DNA of 64,000 bases from Streptomyces sp. NBRC 109706 (GTDB taxonomy: Bacteria; Actinomycetota; Actinomycetes; Streptomycetales; Streptomycetaceae), in the NCBI RefSeq assembly GCF_000974485.1, contig NZ_BBOM01000016.1, positions 1 through 64,000 of the forward strand, in the 5' to 3' direction. Position numbers and translations under genes: made by a program. Below, in pieces: positions 27,501-28,279 of this stretch (the stretch's first letter is position 1; every line of letters begins with the position of its first letter). The notes beneath the pieces are model-generated. The model was not told where the DNA came from. It did no database searches and was given only the letters and a program-made list of their open reading frames with translations.

Positions 27501-28147
27501 CGGATATCGACTGGGAACGGTTCGCCCCGGCCTTTGCCTCCGCACGCCCCAGCCGTCTACTGGCCGAACTCCCCGAAGCCACCCTCACACCGGAGACCCC
27601 GGGCCAGGGCACCGAAGCCGGGCTGCGCGCACAACTGGCCGCACTCCCGGTCGGGCAGTGGCAGCAGCTTCTGCTGGATCTGGTCCGGACGGAGGCCGCC
27701 TCGTTGCTCGGCCACACCGGAGTGCAGGCCGTCGAACCGGGCCGCGCGTTCAGGGAGTTGGGCTTTGACTCGTTGATGGCGGTCGAACTGCGCAACCTGC
27801 TGGCCGCCCAGACCGGGCTGTCCTTGCCGGCCTCGCTCGTCTTCGACTACCCCACGCCCGATTCCCTCGTCGACCATCTCCGCGCGGAGCTGACCCCCGA
27901 CGAAACGCGGCCGACGGCCTCGATAGCCGAGGAACTCGACCGCCTTGAAACCAGCCTGCTGATGTTGTCCCGCGCCGAAGGCGAACGGGTTGATGTCGCG
28001 GGTCGGTTGCAGACCCTTCTGGCGACCTGGCGGAAGGGCACGGCCACCGATGACGAGGAAGCAGTTGCCGACGACGCGCTGGACCAGGCGGCCAGCGCCG
28101 ACGAAGTGCTGCAGCTGATCCAGAAGGAATTCGGGGGCCCGCAGTGA
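2..28147 (+). CDS. Modular type I polyketide synthase, 5'-truncated (modules m1-m6)
   Basis: A cytoplasmic multienzyme that extends an ACP-bound polyketide chain through six visible modules. The reading frame is open through the left window edge: the first codons (W-S-L-V-D-V-L-R) match the usual DWSLxxVLR stretch inside an AT domain, so the true start and the KS of m1 lie upstream. Order of domains: AT-DH-KR-ACP (m1), KS-AT-KR-ACP (m2, KR degenerate), KS-AT-DH-ER-KR-ACP (m3), KS-AT-DH-KR-ACP (m4), KS-AT-KR-ACP (m5), KS-AT-KR-ACP (m6), then a C-terminal docking region. Each of the five complete KS domains has Cys (TACSSS), EAHGTGT His and KSNIGH His. It ends in TGA at 28145-28147, 36 nt before the next PKS gene in the same direction, so the two are very likely cotranscribed. 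Visible length is 9381 residues, already exceptionally long. Seen: motifs and order. Inferred: stereochemistry and chain chemistry. The product is not recognised. Confidence 0.97.
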   Translation, partial: WSLVDVLRGVEGAPGLDRDDVVQPVLFAVMVSLAALWRSVGVVPVAVVGHSQGEVAAAYVAGGLSLVDAARIVALRSRLVRGLAGSGGMVSVALPVVDVELRLVGWSGRVGVAAVNGPSATIVSGDVDALDELLAVLESDGVRARRLPVGYASHSAHVDVLRGELVDELGGIAPRRSGGVAFYSTVTGGLLDTGELDAGYWFRNLREPVRFEPVVRALREAGHGVFLEASAHPVLTTAVTDTLESMGRPGAALATLRRDHGDHRQFVTAMATAWTHGVSVDWTSLFPARTRRVPLPTYPFQRERYWLPPTQAGAGAGALGVDGTEHPLLGAMVDIAEDGTLVLTGRLAPGAQPWLADHVLLGRVVLPGSALIDLALYAGRQCGHPYIDELTLQTPLVVPEHEPLQLQIVVLPPDDAGRRPLTVHSRRVTDAEQLPWAWHATGALRITGPARTPQPAATTWPPPGATAIPLDGAYARLAELGYAYGPAFQGLRACWRHGDELYAEAALPDADPAGTAGFELHPALLDAALHALLPLDGRRTDDTRLAFSFNGVQLYATRATVVRAHIGAPDRDGAVTVELTDPSGEAVATIASLVLRPVDPRQLADAATSPDPLWRLEWLTLPDTAPAAPGGERAFIGEPAAPARHYRDLATLRAALTAGEPAPEAVALHLTEDDGQGDGGPVAGAHRAAREALTLIQDWLADQHLTETRLVLLTHGAVAVDGDEHIHDLPAATARGLIRTAQAEHPGRFTLVDIDDATTTDRALAAALTRNEPQLALRGDRVLAPRITRVTTTATRPSPVDADGTVLITGGTGAIGRLIARHLVVTHGARHLVLASRSGADANGIADLTAELAALGADITVAVCDVADPPALRALLDAIPAAHPLRVVIHAAGVVDDAPIDALTPDQLATVLRPKADAAWQLHRLTADLDLAAFVLVSSLASTIGTPGQGSYGAANTFLDALAQHRHALGLPTVSLLSGLWDDAGMGGRLGDADRARLVRTGLAPMTPDQALALFDAALPAGEPLLAPARLSLPELRAAAQNQPDAVPAPLRDLVPAPQRRTAAPEALSDLGRDLAALPAAERHRTLLELVLAHAAAVLSRADSRALDAGRAFKDLGFDSLIAVEFRNRINAATGLRLPSTIAFDYPTPDALAEQLAARLLHRPAETAEAATPTTTRTDEPIAIIAMACRYPGGVASPEDLWRLVTEQGDVISPLPDNRGWDLDGLYHPDPDEPGSSYAREGGFLVDADQFDPAFFGISPREALAMDPQQRVLLETAWETLERAGIDPTTLRGSRTGVFAGAATQEYGPRLDQPLPGHEGHRLIGGLGSVASGRVAYALGLEGPAVTIDTACSSSLVATHLATQALTNGDCDLALAGGVTVMAGPGLFVEFSRQRALSQDGRCRAFGADADGFGLGEGVGLVLLERLSDAQRNGHQVLAVVRGSAVNQDGASNGLSAPNGPSQQRVIQQALVNARLTTADVDAVEAHGTGTRLGDPIEAQALLATYGQERGEDGEPLWIGSIKSNIGHAQAASGVAGVIKMVMALRHGALPATLHADEPSPQVDWSTGAVEVLTGSREWPEVDRPRRAAVSSFGISGTNAHVILEQGPEVAAVGGGGAVGGVTAWVVSAKSEGALRGQLERLRSFVAERPELSPVDVGWSLAMGRAGLEHRAVVVGAGRDELLAGLSGAAVGVAGSGGVVWVFPGQGSQWVGMARGLWESSEVFRERLLECEAALSEHVDWSLSEVLLDGDDDVVRVDVVQPVLWAVMVSLAEVWRSAGVVPSAVVGHSQGEIAAACVAGWLSLEDAARVVALRSKALVAVAGGGGMVSVAAGRETVDDLTANSPGLSVAAVNGPSSTVVSGEIEALEALLVECEERGIRARRIAVDYASHSSQMEQLRERILTDLAPVSPSIGQIPMLSTLTGAPVDGGLGAGYWFDNLRSTVRFEDAIRTLLGQGAGTFIEVSAHPVLTVGIEETIDDVQAAAVALGTLRRDEGGKRRLLASLGEAWQAGVDVDWSTVLTGRRVPLPTYAFQHQRYWLDAPAPSAPGAAQPADPTESRFWDAVEREDLGELADTLQLSDAPQLLGSVVPALASWRRERRQRSVIDTWRYQVTWTPLTDLPTTGSLSGSWLVAVPAADAESARSVVTALRHAGAEVVELPIDPRDTDPVALAARIREASEHTPAGVLNLTALADEGLPTAALPTGVAATLTLVRALDSAGLEAPLWTATRAAVSTGRSDRPDAPVQAQLWGLGRVVALEHPRLWAGLIDLPGTVDTRTGGRLAALLAGGTREDQIALRASGAYARRLRRAPLGERTAERWQPGGTVLVTGADGQLGAQAARWAADRHPARLLLASDHGPNDPATARLAAELAGIGVPVSAVACRLTDPHAVERLLATATAQEPLSAVVFTADVPATDPVAETEPEAFHQALAGRVLGATNLHHALGDTPLDAFVLFSSVAGTWGGAGQGAYAAANAYLDALAEYRRSRDLPASSVAWGPWDDGGPVPEGHGLDHLHRRGLIAMPPAMARAALDRAIDHADDQIAVVDIAWPAFVATFTSTRPSPLLADLPDLRPTPEPRPRQAEPDLARRAASLTAAEREHEMLTVVRAQVAAVLGHSDPESIEPGRAFKDLGFDSLTAVELGKRLRTATGVPVPTTAVFDYPSVRILARHLARGLTGTAAPTAVATPLDDDPIVIVGMSCRFPGGANDPKRLWQLLCDGDDAITDFPADRGWDIDALYDPDPDRQGTTYTRRGGFLTDAGDFDAELFGISPREALAMDPQQRLLLEAAWEAFEDVGIDPAAIKGAPGGVFMGVTASGYGRATRLPDGIEGHVLTGTATSVASGRLAYTFGLEGPAVTVDTACSSSLVAMHLASQALRNGECTLALAGGATVMATPDAFVEFSRQRGLAVDGRCKPFSASADGTSWAEGVGVLVLERLSDARRQGHRIWATLRGSAINQDGASNGLTAPNGPAQQRVVMQALANARLAPSDVDAVEAHGTGTALGDPIEAQALLATYGQDRGDAEPLWLGSLKSNIGHTQAAAGVAGVIKMVLAMHHGMLPRTLHLQEPTDHVDWSAGTVVPLAEHRAWPPNDRPRRAGVSSFGVSGTNAHIILEQAPPTPAGTGPAPAADHETTPWLVSAAGPAALRAQAARLHAFAADNDQPPHGDRDIHDIAYSLAATRTGLAHRAVVLADDRDTLLAGLDAIATGRPDPTVVTGTTGHGRLALLFSGQGSQRPGMGRELYRAFPVFADALDAVCARIDPHLGHPLREVLFAEPGDEAATLLDQTAYTQTALFALEVALFRLLESWGIRPDYLLGHSIGELAAAHVADVLSLDDACTLVTARSQLMADLPPGGAMLAVAASEAEAAEALAAYEGRVDIAALNGPSALVMSGDEDAIAELAARWTLSGRKATRLRVSHAFHSARMNPMLERFAEVASTVTFGPPSIPIVSNLTGAPVSVEEIRSTAYWVRHVRHAVRFADGVSWLAGHGTTRFLEIGPSAVLSAMAQHTLAERADTDTETDGVIVAPALRGDRPEVTALLHAVATGWTHGTELDWATVLADRGGARVDLPSYAFQRDRYWLRPAPTTGTPGQLATGHALLAGAVPLADDDGLVLTGDLSLSAQPWLDDHRVLDTAILPGTGFVELALRAAREAGSGTISELTLQAPLPIPATGRVRIQVRVSRPTDTGDREVSIHSQPDNGDGNWLRHATGQLTTETEAAPFDLSAWPPPDAQPVDLDGYYDTTLTGAGYHYGPVFRGLRRAWRATDAVYAEVALPASAAPDAAGFDLHPALLDAAMHATTIGGFLDETGPTPLPFLWSGITLLATGASALRVRLTGAGPDALSIQAADSTGRPVADVRSLTLRPAQTHRPATGHATNPSLFTVEWTTLPTGNGTPADVTLLPEGPATKDLDETTADLVVCRIDPIDGDPAADVHTTTAAVLGLIQRWLATAPPATSRLVLATRGAMATGPGDHGTDLVGATIWGLARTAQSENPERLVLLDTEDPVDDQLDWAAVRAAVDHGEHQLALRGGELRAPRLHRAPAPDGLPLPAGAPAWRLDTTGPGTLENLALLPADTLPLEPDQVRVAVRAAGLNFRDVLIGLGMYPEPAPMGAEAAGIVTDVGPDVTDLAPGDRVFGLFPAGLGNLATTPRAQLARIPHGWTFTQAATVPVAFVTAYYGLVDIAAAQAGEKVLVHAATGGVGTAAVQLAHHLGLEVFGTASPTKWDALRAAGLDDHHIASSRTTDFEATFRTATAQRGVDIVLNSLTGDFLDASLRLLAPGGRFAEIGKADPRDPDQVAADHPGVRYRSFDPSEAGPQRLGQILTEILALFDRGALRLPPATAWDIRDAVAAFRHISQARHIGKNVVTIPTTPDPDGTILITGGTGTLGAQLARHLATRHGARHLLLLSRRGPATPGATQLVDDLAQLGAHTTVKAVDTADRTALAAALADIPTAHPLTAVVHAAGVAEDGVLETLDAQRLHSALRPKVDAAINLHELTAGHDLAAFVLYSSVAAQLGPAGQGGYTAANSFLDALARHRRAHGLPAVALAWGLWADASGVTSRMTDVDLTRAARLGAPLSAERGLTLFDEASTTHRPHIVPANLDVKALNSTATPVPPILTDLAGPTPRRAVNTPATDAPSLTHRLAGLPRDEQIPLIVDVIRAQVAFVLGHASAEAIEPRRAFKDLGFDSLTSVELRNRLAAATGLRLPATLVFDHPAPAVLAEHLLGELVGRLATTATPATPTTTPAKPGVADDPIAIVGMSCRYPGHADSAEQLWQLLAGGTDAMTAFPTDRGWEAAIADARFALRGGFLDTATRFDAGLFGISPHEALAMDPQQRLALETVWEAFEDAGIDSTTLWGTPAGVFLGAGSSHYGVGTDLPPEAAGHLVSGSATSVISGRVAYTFGLEGPAVTVDTACSSSLVAMHLAAQALRAGECELAVAGGVTVLTTPDIFTEFQVLGGVAADGRCKSFAAAADGTGWSEGAGMLVLERLSDARRNGHQVLAVVRGSAINQDGASNGLTAPSGPSQQRVIRQALANAQLTTADVDAVEAHGTGTRLGDPIEAQALLATYGQGRDQDSPLWLGSIKSNIGHTQAAAGVAGVIKMVMALRHGMLPATVHVDEPSPQVDWSAGAVSLLTGAREWPEVDRPRRAAVSSFGMSGTNAHVILEQGPEVAAVDGGGAVGGVTAWVVSAKSEGALRGQLERLRSFVAERPELSPVDVGWSLAMGRAGLEHRAVVVGAGRDELLAGLSGASSVAAGSGGVVWVFPGQGSQWVGMARGLWESSEVFRERLIECEAALAPFVDWSLTGVLLDGDDGVVRVDVVQPVLWAVMVSLAEVWRSAGVVPSAVVGHSQGEIAAACVAGWLSLGDAARVVALRSRALVAVAGGGGMVSVAAGRETVDDLTANSPGLSVAAVNGPSSTVVSGEVEALEALLAECEERGIRARRIAVDYASHSAQMEQLRERILTDLAPVSPSIGQIPMLSTLTGAPVDGGLDAAYWFDNLRSTVRFEDAIRTLLGQGAGTFIEVSAHPVLTVGIEETIDDVQAAAVALGTLRRGEGGMRQLLASLGEAWQAGVDVDWSTVLTGRRVPLPTYAFQHQHYWLRPRTGPGDVTAAGLIGADHPLLGASVTLATAEDLVLTGRLSLAAQPWLADHTLHGRVVVPGTAFVELALRAGHEVGYRELRELTLHQPLLPSPTGGTRIQVRVEAPGPDGDRGVSIHAQQDTADSWTLHADGVLAHPVDVAAPEAPTRDVLDLATWPPPNAAPIDLDGFYPSLTEAGYGYGPTFQGLHRAWHAGDDILAEVRLPATASADAARFGLHPALLDAALHVLGIGGLLQDPHATPVPFSWSGVSLQATGASVLRVRLSATGPDTVSLGIADGTGAPLARIRSLTVRPSTTADTGPTIGDALFAIAWQPLPTSHATASDTRWQLEDLTASDPAAPASTADRARTLTVRALGVIQQRLRDENAQSTPLILLTHSAVATGSGDAPTDPAAAAVWGLTRSAVTEHPGRFVLLDTDDPAAPLPDRERIAHALADGETQLAVRGGEILVPRVVRTTPAERQAAPGPEGLRGTVLITGGTGVLGSLVAKRLARDPAAPRLLLLSRRGPDAPGAADLAATLRETGTDVSIVACDVADRAALADALAAIPHDAPLTGVIHTAGTLDDGTIESLTPQRVETALRAKADGALNLHELTADADLGLFVLYSSAAATFGAAGQAGYAAANAFLDALAHRRHAEGRPGIALAWGLWQQATGLTGHLTASEAAKAAELTGALSTEDGMALFDVARASNRPHLLPIRLNTAATDDVDTPPLLRALTPRRLRRATDAATADTWTRRLAELPDAERTRAVLELVRTEIAGVLGHSGPQDVEPGRPFKELGFDSLLAVRLRNRLQAATGLRLPATLVFDHPTALVLAEHLTSQIVGNRPTAAAPTTAAATTDDQIAIVGMACRLPGGVTSADDLWQLVSGGTDAMSPFPTDRGWDEALRRAPFTPVGGFVPDADRFDAELFGISPREALAMDPQQRLLLETAWETLESAGIDPTSLRGSQTGVYAGVMYHDYAAAGMGRFPDGVETFLGTGNAGSVLSGRVAYAFGLEGPAITVDTACSSSLVALHSAIQALRAGECSLALAGGVTVLATPEIFTEFDRQDNLASDGRCKSFAASADGTGMSEGVGLLLVERLSDARRNGHQVLAVVRGSAVNQDGASNGLTAPNGPSQQRVIRQALANARLTGADVDVVEAHGTGTRLGDPIEAQALLATYGQDRGEGGEPLWLGSVKSNIGHTQAAAGVAGVIKMVLALRHGVLPATLHVDEPSPQVDWSEGDVALLTEARSWPEVGRPRRAAVSSFGISGTNAHVILEQAPQPEPEPVTESAVGWPGLVPWVVSAKSEAGLRAQVARLRSFVAERPELDAVDVGWTLATRRAGLEHRVVLAGDGDVLATGTASEGRTAFLFTGQGSQRAGMGLGLYEAFPVYAEAFDAVCARLDARLERSLREVLTDGVGLDQTGWAQAGLFALEVALYRLVESWGVTPDVLLGHSLGEITAAHVSGVLSLDDACVLVAERGRLMQALPAGGGMLAVQATEADVADSGLDLAAVNGPNSVVLSGAVEAIRVCVARCLERGWRISVLSVSHAFHSALMEPMLDEFAAVLAGLTFNPARIPIVSNLTGAVAESGQLQQPEYWLRQVRETVRFADGAATLDAMGVTRYVELGPAGVLSGMAQETVADAVFVPVLRKDRDEVDAALTAVSRLWAVGVGVDWSALLVGGRGVGLPTYAFQRERFWPESASGSLGGGLVDAAFWDAVERGDTRELAGLESALPALSAWRQRHQEQTALDSWRYRITWKPLDGLPPSSTLTGVWALVGSDDAEVSAALTGAGATVVSVPAEEVSVLPEVVGVVLVAGDVAEVLGVVQVLGGVSAPLWVVTRGAVSVGGSDRLANPDQAGVWGLGRVAALEMPGRWGGLVDLPAERDARAGARLVGVLAAGVAGEDQVAVRAAGVYGRRLVQAMPAEAVDEAWNPAPSGTVLITGGTGALGSEVARWLAGRGVPHLVLTGRRGVAPEGLVEELAELGTRTTVVACDVADRDALAAAIDGIPAEWPLSGVVHAAGVLDDAMLDGLSGERLASVWGPKVGGLRNLDALTVGLPVEWLVVFSSMAGTVGSAGQGNYAAANAAVDAWVQERRQRGLPAVSIAWGPWAEGGMATDDVVMRRLRRGGVRPLDVELALRVFAEAVRHGGVDMTVADIDWERFAPAFASARPSRLLAELPAAAMVSSALLAENGEESGLRQRLASIPVGQWQQVLFDVVREQAASVLGHGSGQVVEPGRAFRDLGFDSLMAVELRNLLSARTGLGLPTSLVFDYPTPMVLAAYLSAELAGDVGVGVVVASEVGVSAAVAVDEPLAIVGMACRFPGGVGSPEELWDLVDGAVDGMSVFPTDRGWPADVPGGVGAFIADVDGFDAGLFGISPREALSMDPQQRLLLEAAWEAFESAGMDPRSLRGRSVGVFAGTNGQDYTHLLAASGERGEGHAATGNAAAVLSGRVSYAFGLEGPAVTVDTACSSSLVALHWAGQALRSGECELALAGGVTVMATPGAFVEFDRQDGLAGDGRCKAFAAAADGTGWGEGVGMLLVERLSDARRNGHQVLAVVRGSAVNQDGASNGLTAPNGPSQQRVIRQALANARLTSADVDAVEAHGTGTRLGDPIEAQALLATYGQDRDQDSPLWLGSIKSNIGHTQAAAGVAGVIKMVLALRHGVLPATLHVDEPSPQVDWSAGAVELLTRARAWPEVDRPRRAGVSSFGISGTNAHVILEQAPEPEPVTELTRQRPGLVPWVVSAKSEAGLRAQVARLRSFVDARPELNAVDIGWSLATTRAALEHRTVLSGDGDVLASGATTEGRTAFLFTGQGSQRPGMGLGLYETFPVFAEAFDAVCARFDVRQSRPLRAVLTDGADLDQTAWAQTGLFALEVALYRLVESWGVIPDVLLGHSLGEITAAHVAGILSLDDACTLVAERGRLMQALPAGGGMLAVEATEADVTDSGLDIAAVNGPNSVVLSGDIDAINHYAVECAQHERRFNILTVSHAFHSALMEPMLEEFATVLTGLTFNPARIPIVSNLTGAIAEPGAIAEPGAIAEPGAMQQPEYWLQQVRGTVRFADGVAATAELGVTRYLELGPDGVLSGMAQDTVTDATFAALLRKDRDETDTALTALSRLWTTGAAIDWPAMFTGWGGRRVSLPTYAFQHERYWPQLPMREVQDAWRYRITWKLLAELPSARLSGTWAVVGSGDAEVTAALADAGATVVSVSVEEVLGLPEVVGVVLVAGDVAEVLGVVQVLGGVSAPLWVVTRGAVSVGGSDRLVNPDLAGVWGLGRVAALEVPDRWGGLVDLPAELDGRVGARFVGVLAAGVAGEDQVAVRGAGVYGRRLVQAMPAEAVDESWNPAPSGTVLITGGTGALGSEVARWLAGRGVPHLVLTGRRGVAPEGLVEELAELGTRTTVVACDVADRDALAAAIDGIPAEWPLSGVVHAAGVLDDAMLDGLSGERLASVWGPKVDGLRNLDVLTVGLPVEWLVVFSSMAGTVGNPGQGNYAAANAAVDAWVQERRQRGLPAVSIAWGPWAEGMAGDASVVQRLQRGGIRPLDAELALRVFAEAVRHGGVDMTVADIDWERFAPAFASARPSRLLAELPEATLTPETPGQGTEAGLRAQLAALPVGQWQQLLLDLVRTEAASLLGHTGVQAVEPGRAFRELGFDSLMAVELRNLLAAQTGLSLPASLVFDYPTPDSLVDHLRAELTPDETRPTASIAEELDRLETSLLMLSRAEGERVDVAGRLQTLLATWRKGTATDDEEAVADDALDQAASADEVLQLIQKEFGGPQ
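3536..8065 (+). other. PKS module m2: KS-AT(methylmalonyl)-KR(degenerate)-ACP
   Basis: KS is 3536-4820 with active Cys at 4055. AT is about 5096-6120: GHSQG at 5360-5374 and YASH at 5663-5674 predict methylmalonyl-CoA. A FWDAVE dimerisation element (about 6182) replaces a DH. The KR (about 6330-7720) keeps Ser, Tyr (7415) and the following Asn but is damaged elsewhere: the nucleotide loop reads TGADGQLG (6989-7012) instead of TGGTGALG; the Arg of the usual SRxG that follows the next strand is lost (ASDHG, about 7064-7078); the HAAG stretch reads FTAD; and the catalytic Lys position is Arg (codon 7304-7306). Inference: no net ketoreduction, leaving a beta-keto alpha-methyl unit, or a C2-like KR kept for epimerisation. 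ACP is about 7810-8030, Ser at 7910. Confidence 0.88.
4861..6110 (+). repeat. Methylmalonyl-AT repeat block, copy in m2
   Basis: KS-AT linker and AT. It aligns without gaps to 15571-16820 (offset 10710), with only scattered substitutions over the first 700 nt or so; related copies are at 29572-30812 and 35497-36752. The G/T-ending codons of the first part contrast with the C-rich DNA before it. Confidence 0.85.
8072..14270 (+). other. PKS module m3: KS-AT(malonyl)-DH-ER-KR-ACP, fully reducing
   Basis: KS is 8072-9353, Cys at 8591. AT is about 9680-10759 with GHSIG at 9956-9970 and HAFH at 10262-10273, predicting malonyl-CoA. DH is about 10796-11610; the first motif reads HxxxDxxxxP (10895-10924), Asp replacing the usual Gly, with the second Asp present at 11390. 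ER is about 12170-13130, recognised by NFRDVLIGLGMYP (about 12293) and a HAATGGVG nucleotide loop (about 12599). KR is 13139-13850, with TGGTGTLG, Tyr at 13586 and an AED variant of the B-type LDD motif. ACP is about 13940-14220, Ser at 14084. Predicted output is a fully saturated two-carbon unit. Codon use is uniformly C-rich through the whole module, unlike the patchy modules around it. Confidence 0.92.
14276..19340 (+). other. PKS module m4: KS-AT(methylmalonyl)-DH-KR-ACP
   Basis: KS is 14276-15540, Cys at 14768; it has two local oddities, ISPHEALAMD for ISPREALAMD, and VLGGVAADGR where other KSs read RQxGLAxDGR. AT is about 15809-16830 with GHSQG at 16070-16084 and YASH at 16373-16384 (methylmalonyl). 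DH is about 16883-17730 with intact HxxxGxxxxP at 16982-17011 and Asp at 17495. KR is 18239-18960: TGGTGVLG, TLDD (B-type), Tyr at 18686. ACP is about 19030-19300, Ser at 19172. There is no ER. Predicted output is an alpha-methyl alkene. The DNA from 15571 to 16820 is nearly a copy of the m2 AT block. Confidence 0.92.
15571..16820 (+). repeat. Methylmalonyl-AT repeat block, copy in m4
   Basis: Second copy of the block, co-linear with 4861-6110. A short segment (15774-15800) encoding SSVAAGSG differs from the m2 version (AVGVAGSG) but matches the m7 copy, showing that sub-segments are shared in different combinations. Confidence 0.85.
19346..23713 (+). other. PKS module m5: KS-AT(malonyl)-KR(B-type)-ACP
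   Basis: KS is 19346-20610, Cys at 19844. AT is about 20870-21880 with GHSLG at 21131-21145 and HAFH at 21419-21430, predicting malonyl-CoA. The FWDAVERGD dimerisation element is at about 21918 and no DH is present. KR is about 22592-23330: TGGTGALG, LDD with codons at 22853-22861, Tyr at 23024. The full catalytic set and LDD predict an active B-type reductase giving a D-configured hydroxyl. ACP is about 23430-23650, Ser at 23525. Predicted output is a beta-hydroxy two-carbon unit without methyl branch. The KR and its structural subdomain are nearly identical in DNA to those of m6. Confidence 0.92.
22201..23315 (+). repeat. KR repeat block, copy in m5
   Basis: Covers most of the KR structural and catalytic halves. 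It aligns with 26455-27566 in m6 at an offset of 4254, changing to 4251 after a one-codon difference (EGGMA against EGMA), with few other substitutions. Confidence 0.85.
25871..25924 (+). repeat. Perfect 18-bp tandem repeat (3 copies) in the AT of m6
   Basis: Three exact copies of GGCGCCATAGCCGAGCCC at 25871-25888, 25889-25906 and 25907-25924, followed by a partial copy (GGCGCCAT, 25925-25932). In frame each encodes G-A-I-A-E-P. The repeat lies in the loop between SNLTG and PEYW of the AT. All other malonyl ATs in the window have a single unit there, for example AIAEPGQMQQPEYW in m14. Confidence 0.97.
26455..27566 (+). repeat. KR repeat block, copy in m6
   Basis: Partner of 22201-23315. Flanking DNA upstream (the post-AT linker) and the ACP downstream are clearly less similar, so the shared tract is confined mainly to the KR. 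Confidence 0.85.
27917..28144 (+). other. C-terminal docking region of the first PKS protein
   Basis: About 76 residues after the last ACP. They begin with a helix-prone stretch (SIAEELDRLETSLLMLS), run through RLQTLLATW and an acidic linker, and end with a short terminal helix (SADEVLQLIQKEFG). This layout is the familiar class 1 C-terminal docking domain, in which the first helices dimerise and the terminal helix binds the coiled coil of the next PKS subunit. The adjacent downstream gene starts with a matching type of N-terminal docking helix, so chain transfer m6 to m7 is the natural reading. Pairing is inferred from order and family layout, not demonstrated. Confidence 0.85.
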
Positions 28148-28183
28148 ACAGCGTCCAGACACCTCCCGTGAAGGGTGACGGCC
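28148..28183 (+). promoter_or_regulatory. 36-nt intergenic gap with ribosome binding site
   Basis: This is the only intergenic DNA in the window. GAAGGG at 28170-28175 lies 8 nt before ATG 28184 and is a good Shine-Dalgarno match. I see no promoter-like or terminator-like structure, which fits a single transcript across both PKS genes. Confidence 0.75.
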
Positions 28184-28279
28184 ATGGTGGATGAGGCACA
28201 GCTCCTCAAGCAGCTGAAGTGGATGACCACCGAACTGCGCCAGGCCCAGCGCTCGTTGCGGCAGGCCGAGGAACGCGAC
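28184..28279 (+). other. N-terminal docking helix of the second PKS protein
   Basis: About 32 residues before the first KS (MVDEAQLLKQLKWMTTELRQ and on to about RQAEERD), rich in Leu, Gln, Arg and Glu with a heptad-like spacing. This is the usual class 1 N-terminal docking coiled coil that leads directly into a KS. It differs in sequence from the equivalent helix on the third PKS protein, which would help keep the two interfaces distinct. Confidence 0.85.

Larger units (their letters stand above)
23714..27893 (+). other. PKS module m6: KS-AT(malonyl)-KR(B-type)-ACP
   Basis: KS is 23714-24960, Cys at 24197. AT is about 25220-26260 with GHSLG at 25475-25489 and HAFH at 25763-25774 (malonyl), and an 18-bp triplet repeat at 25871-25924 adding about 12 residues. 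The AT is followed by only a short linker (PQLPMREVQDAWRYR); the FWDAVExxD dimerisation element seen in the other KR-only modules is missing. KR is about 26846-27580 with TGGTGALG, LDD and Tyr at 27278, predicting an active B-type reductase. ACP is about 27650-27890, Ser at 27770. Predicted output is a second consecutive hydroxyl. It is the last module of the protein and passes the chain to the next gene product. Confidence 0.9.

Noticed and set aside
28175..28177. GTG 28175 as the start of the second PKS gene
   Set aside because: It overlaps the best Shine-Dalgarno match (28170-28175), which is correctly spaced for ATG 28184. The three-residue difference does not affect the domains.
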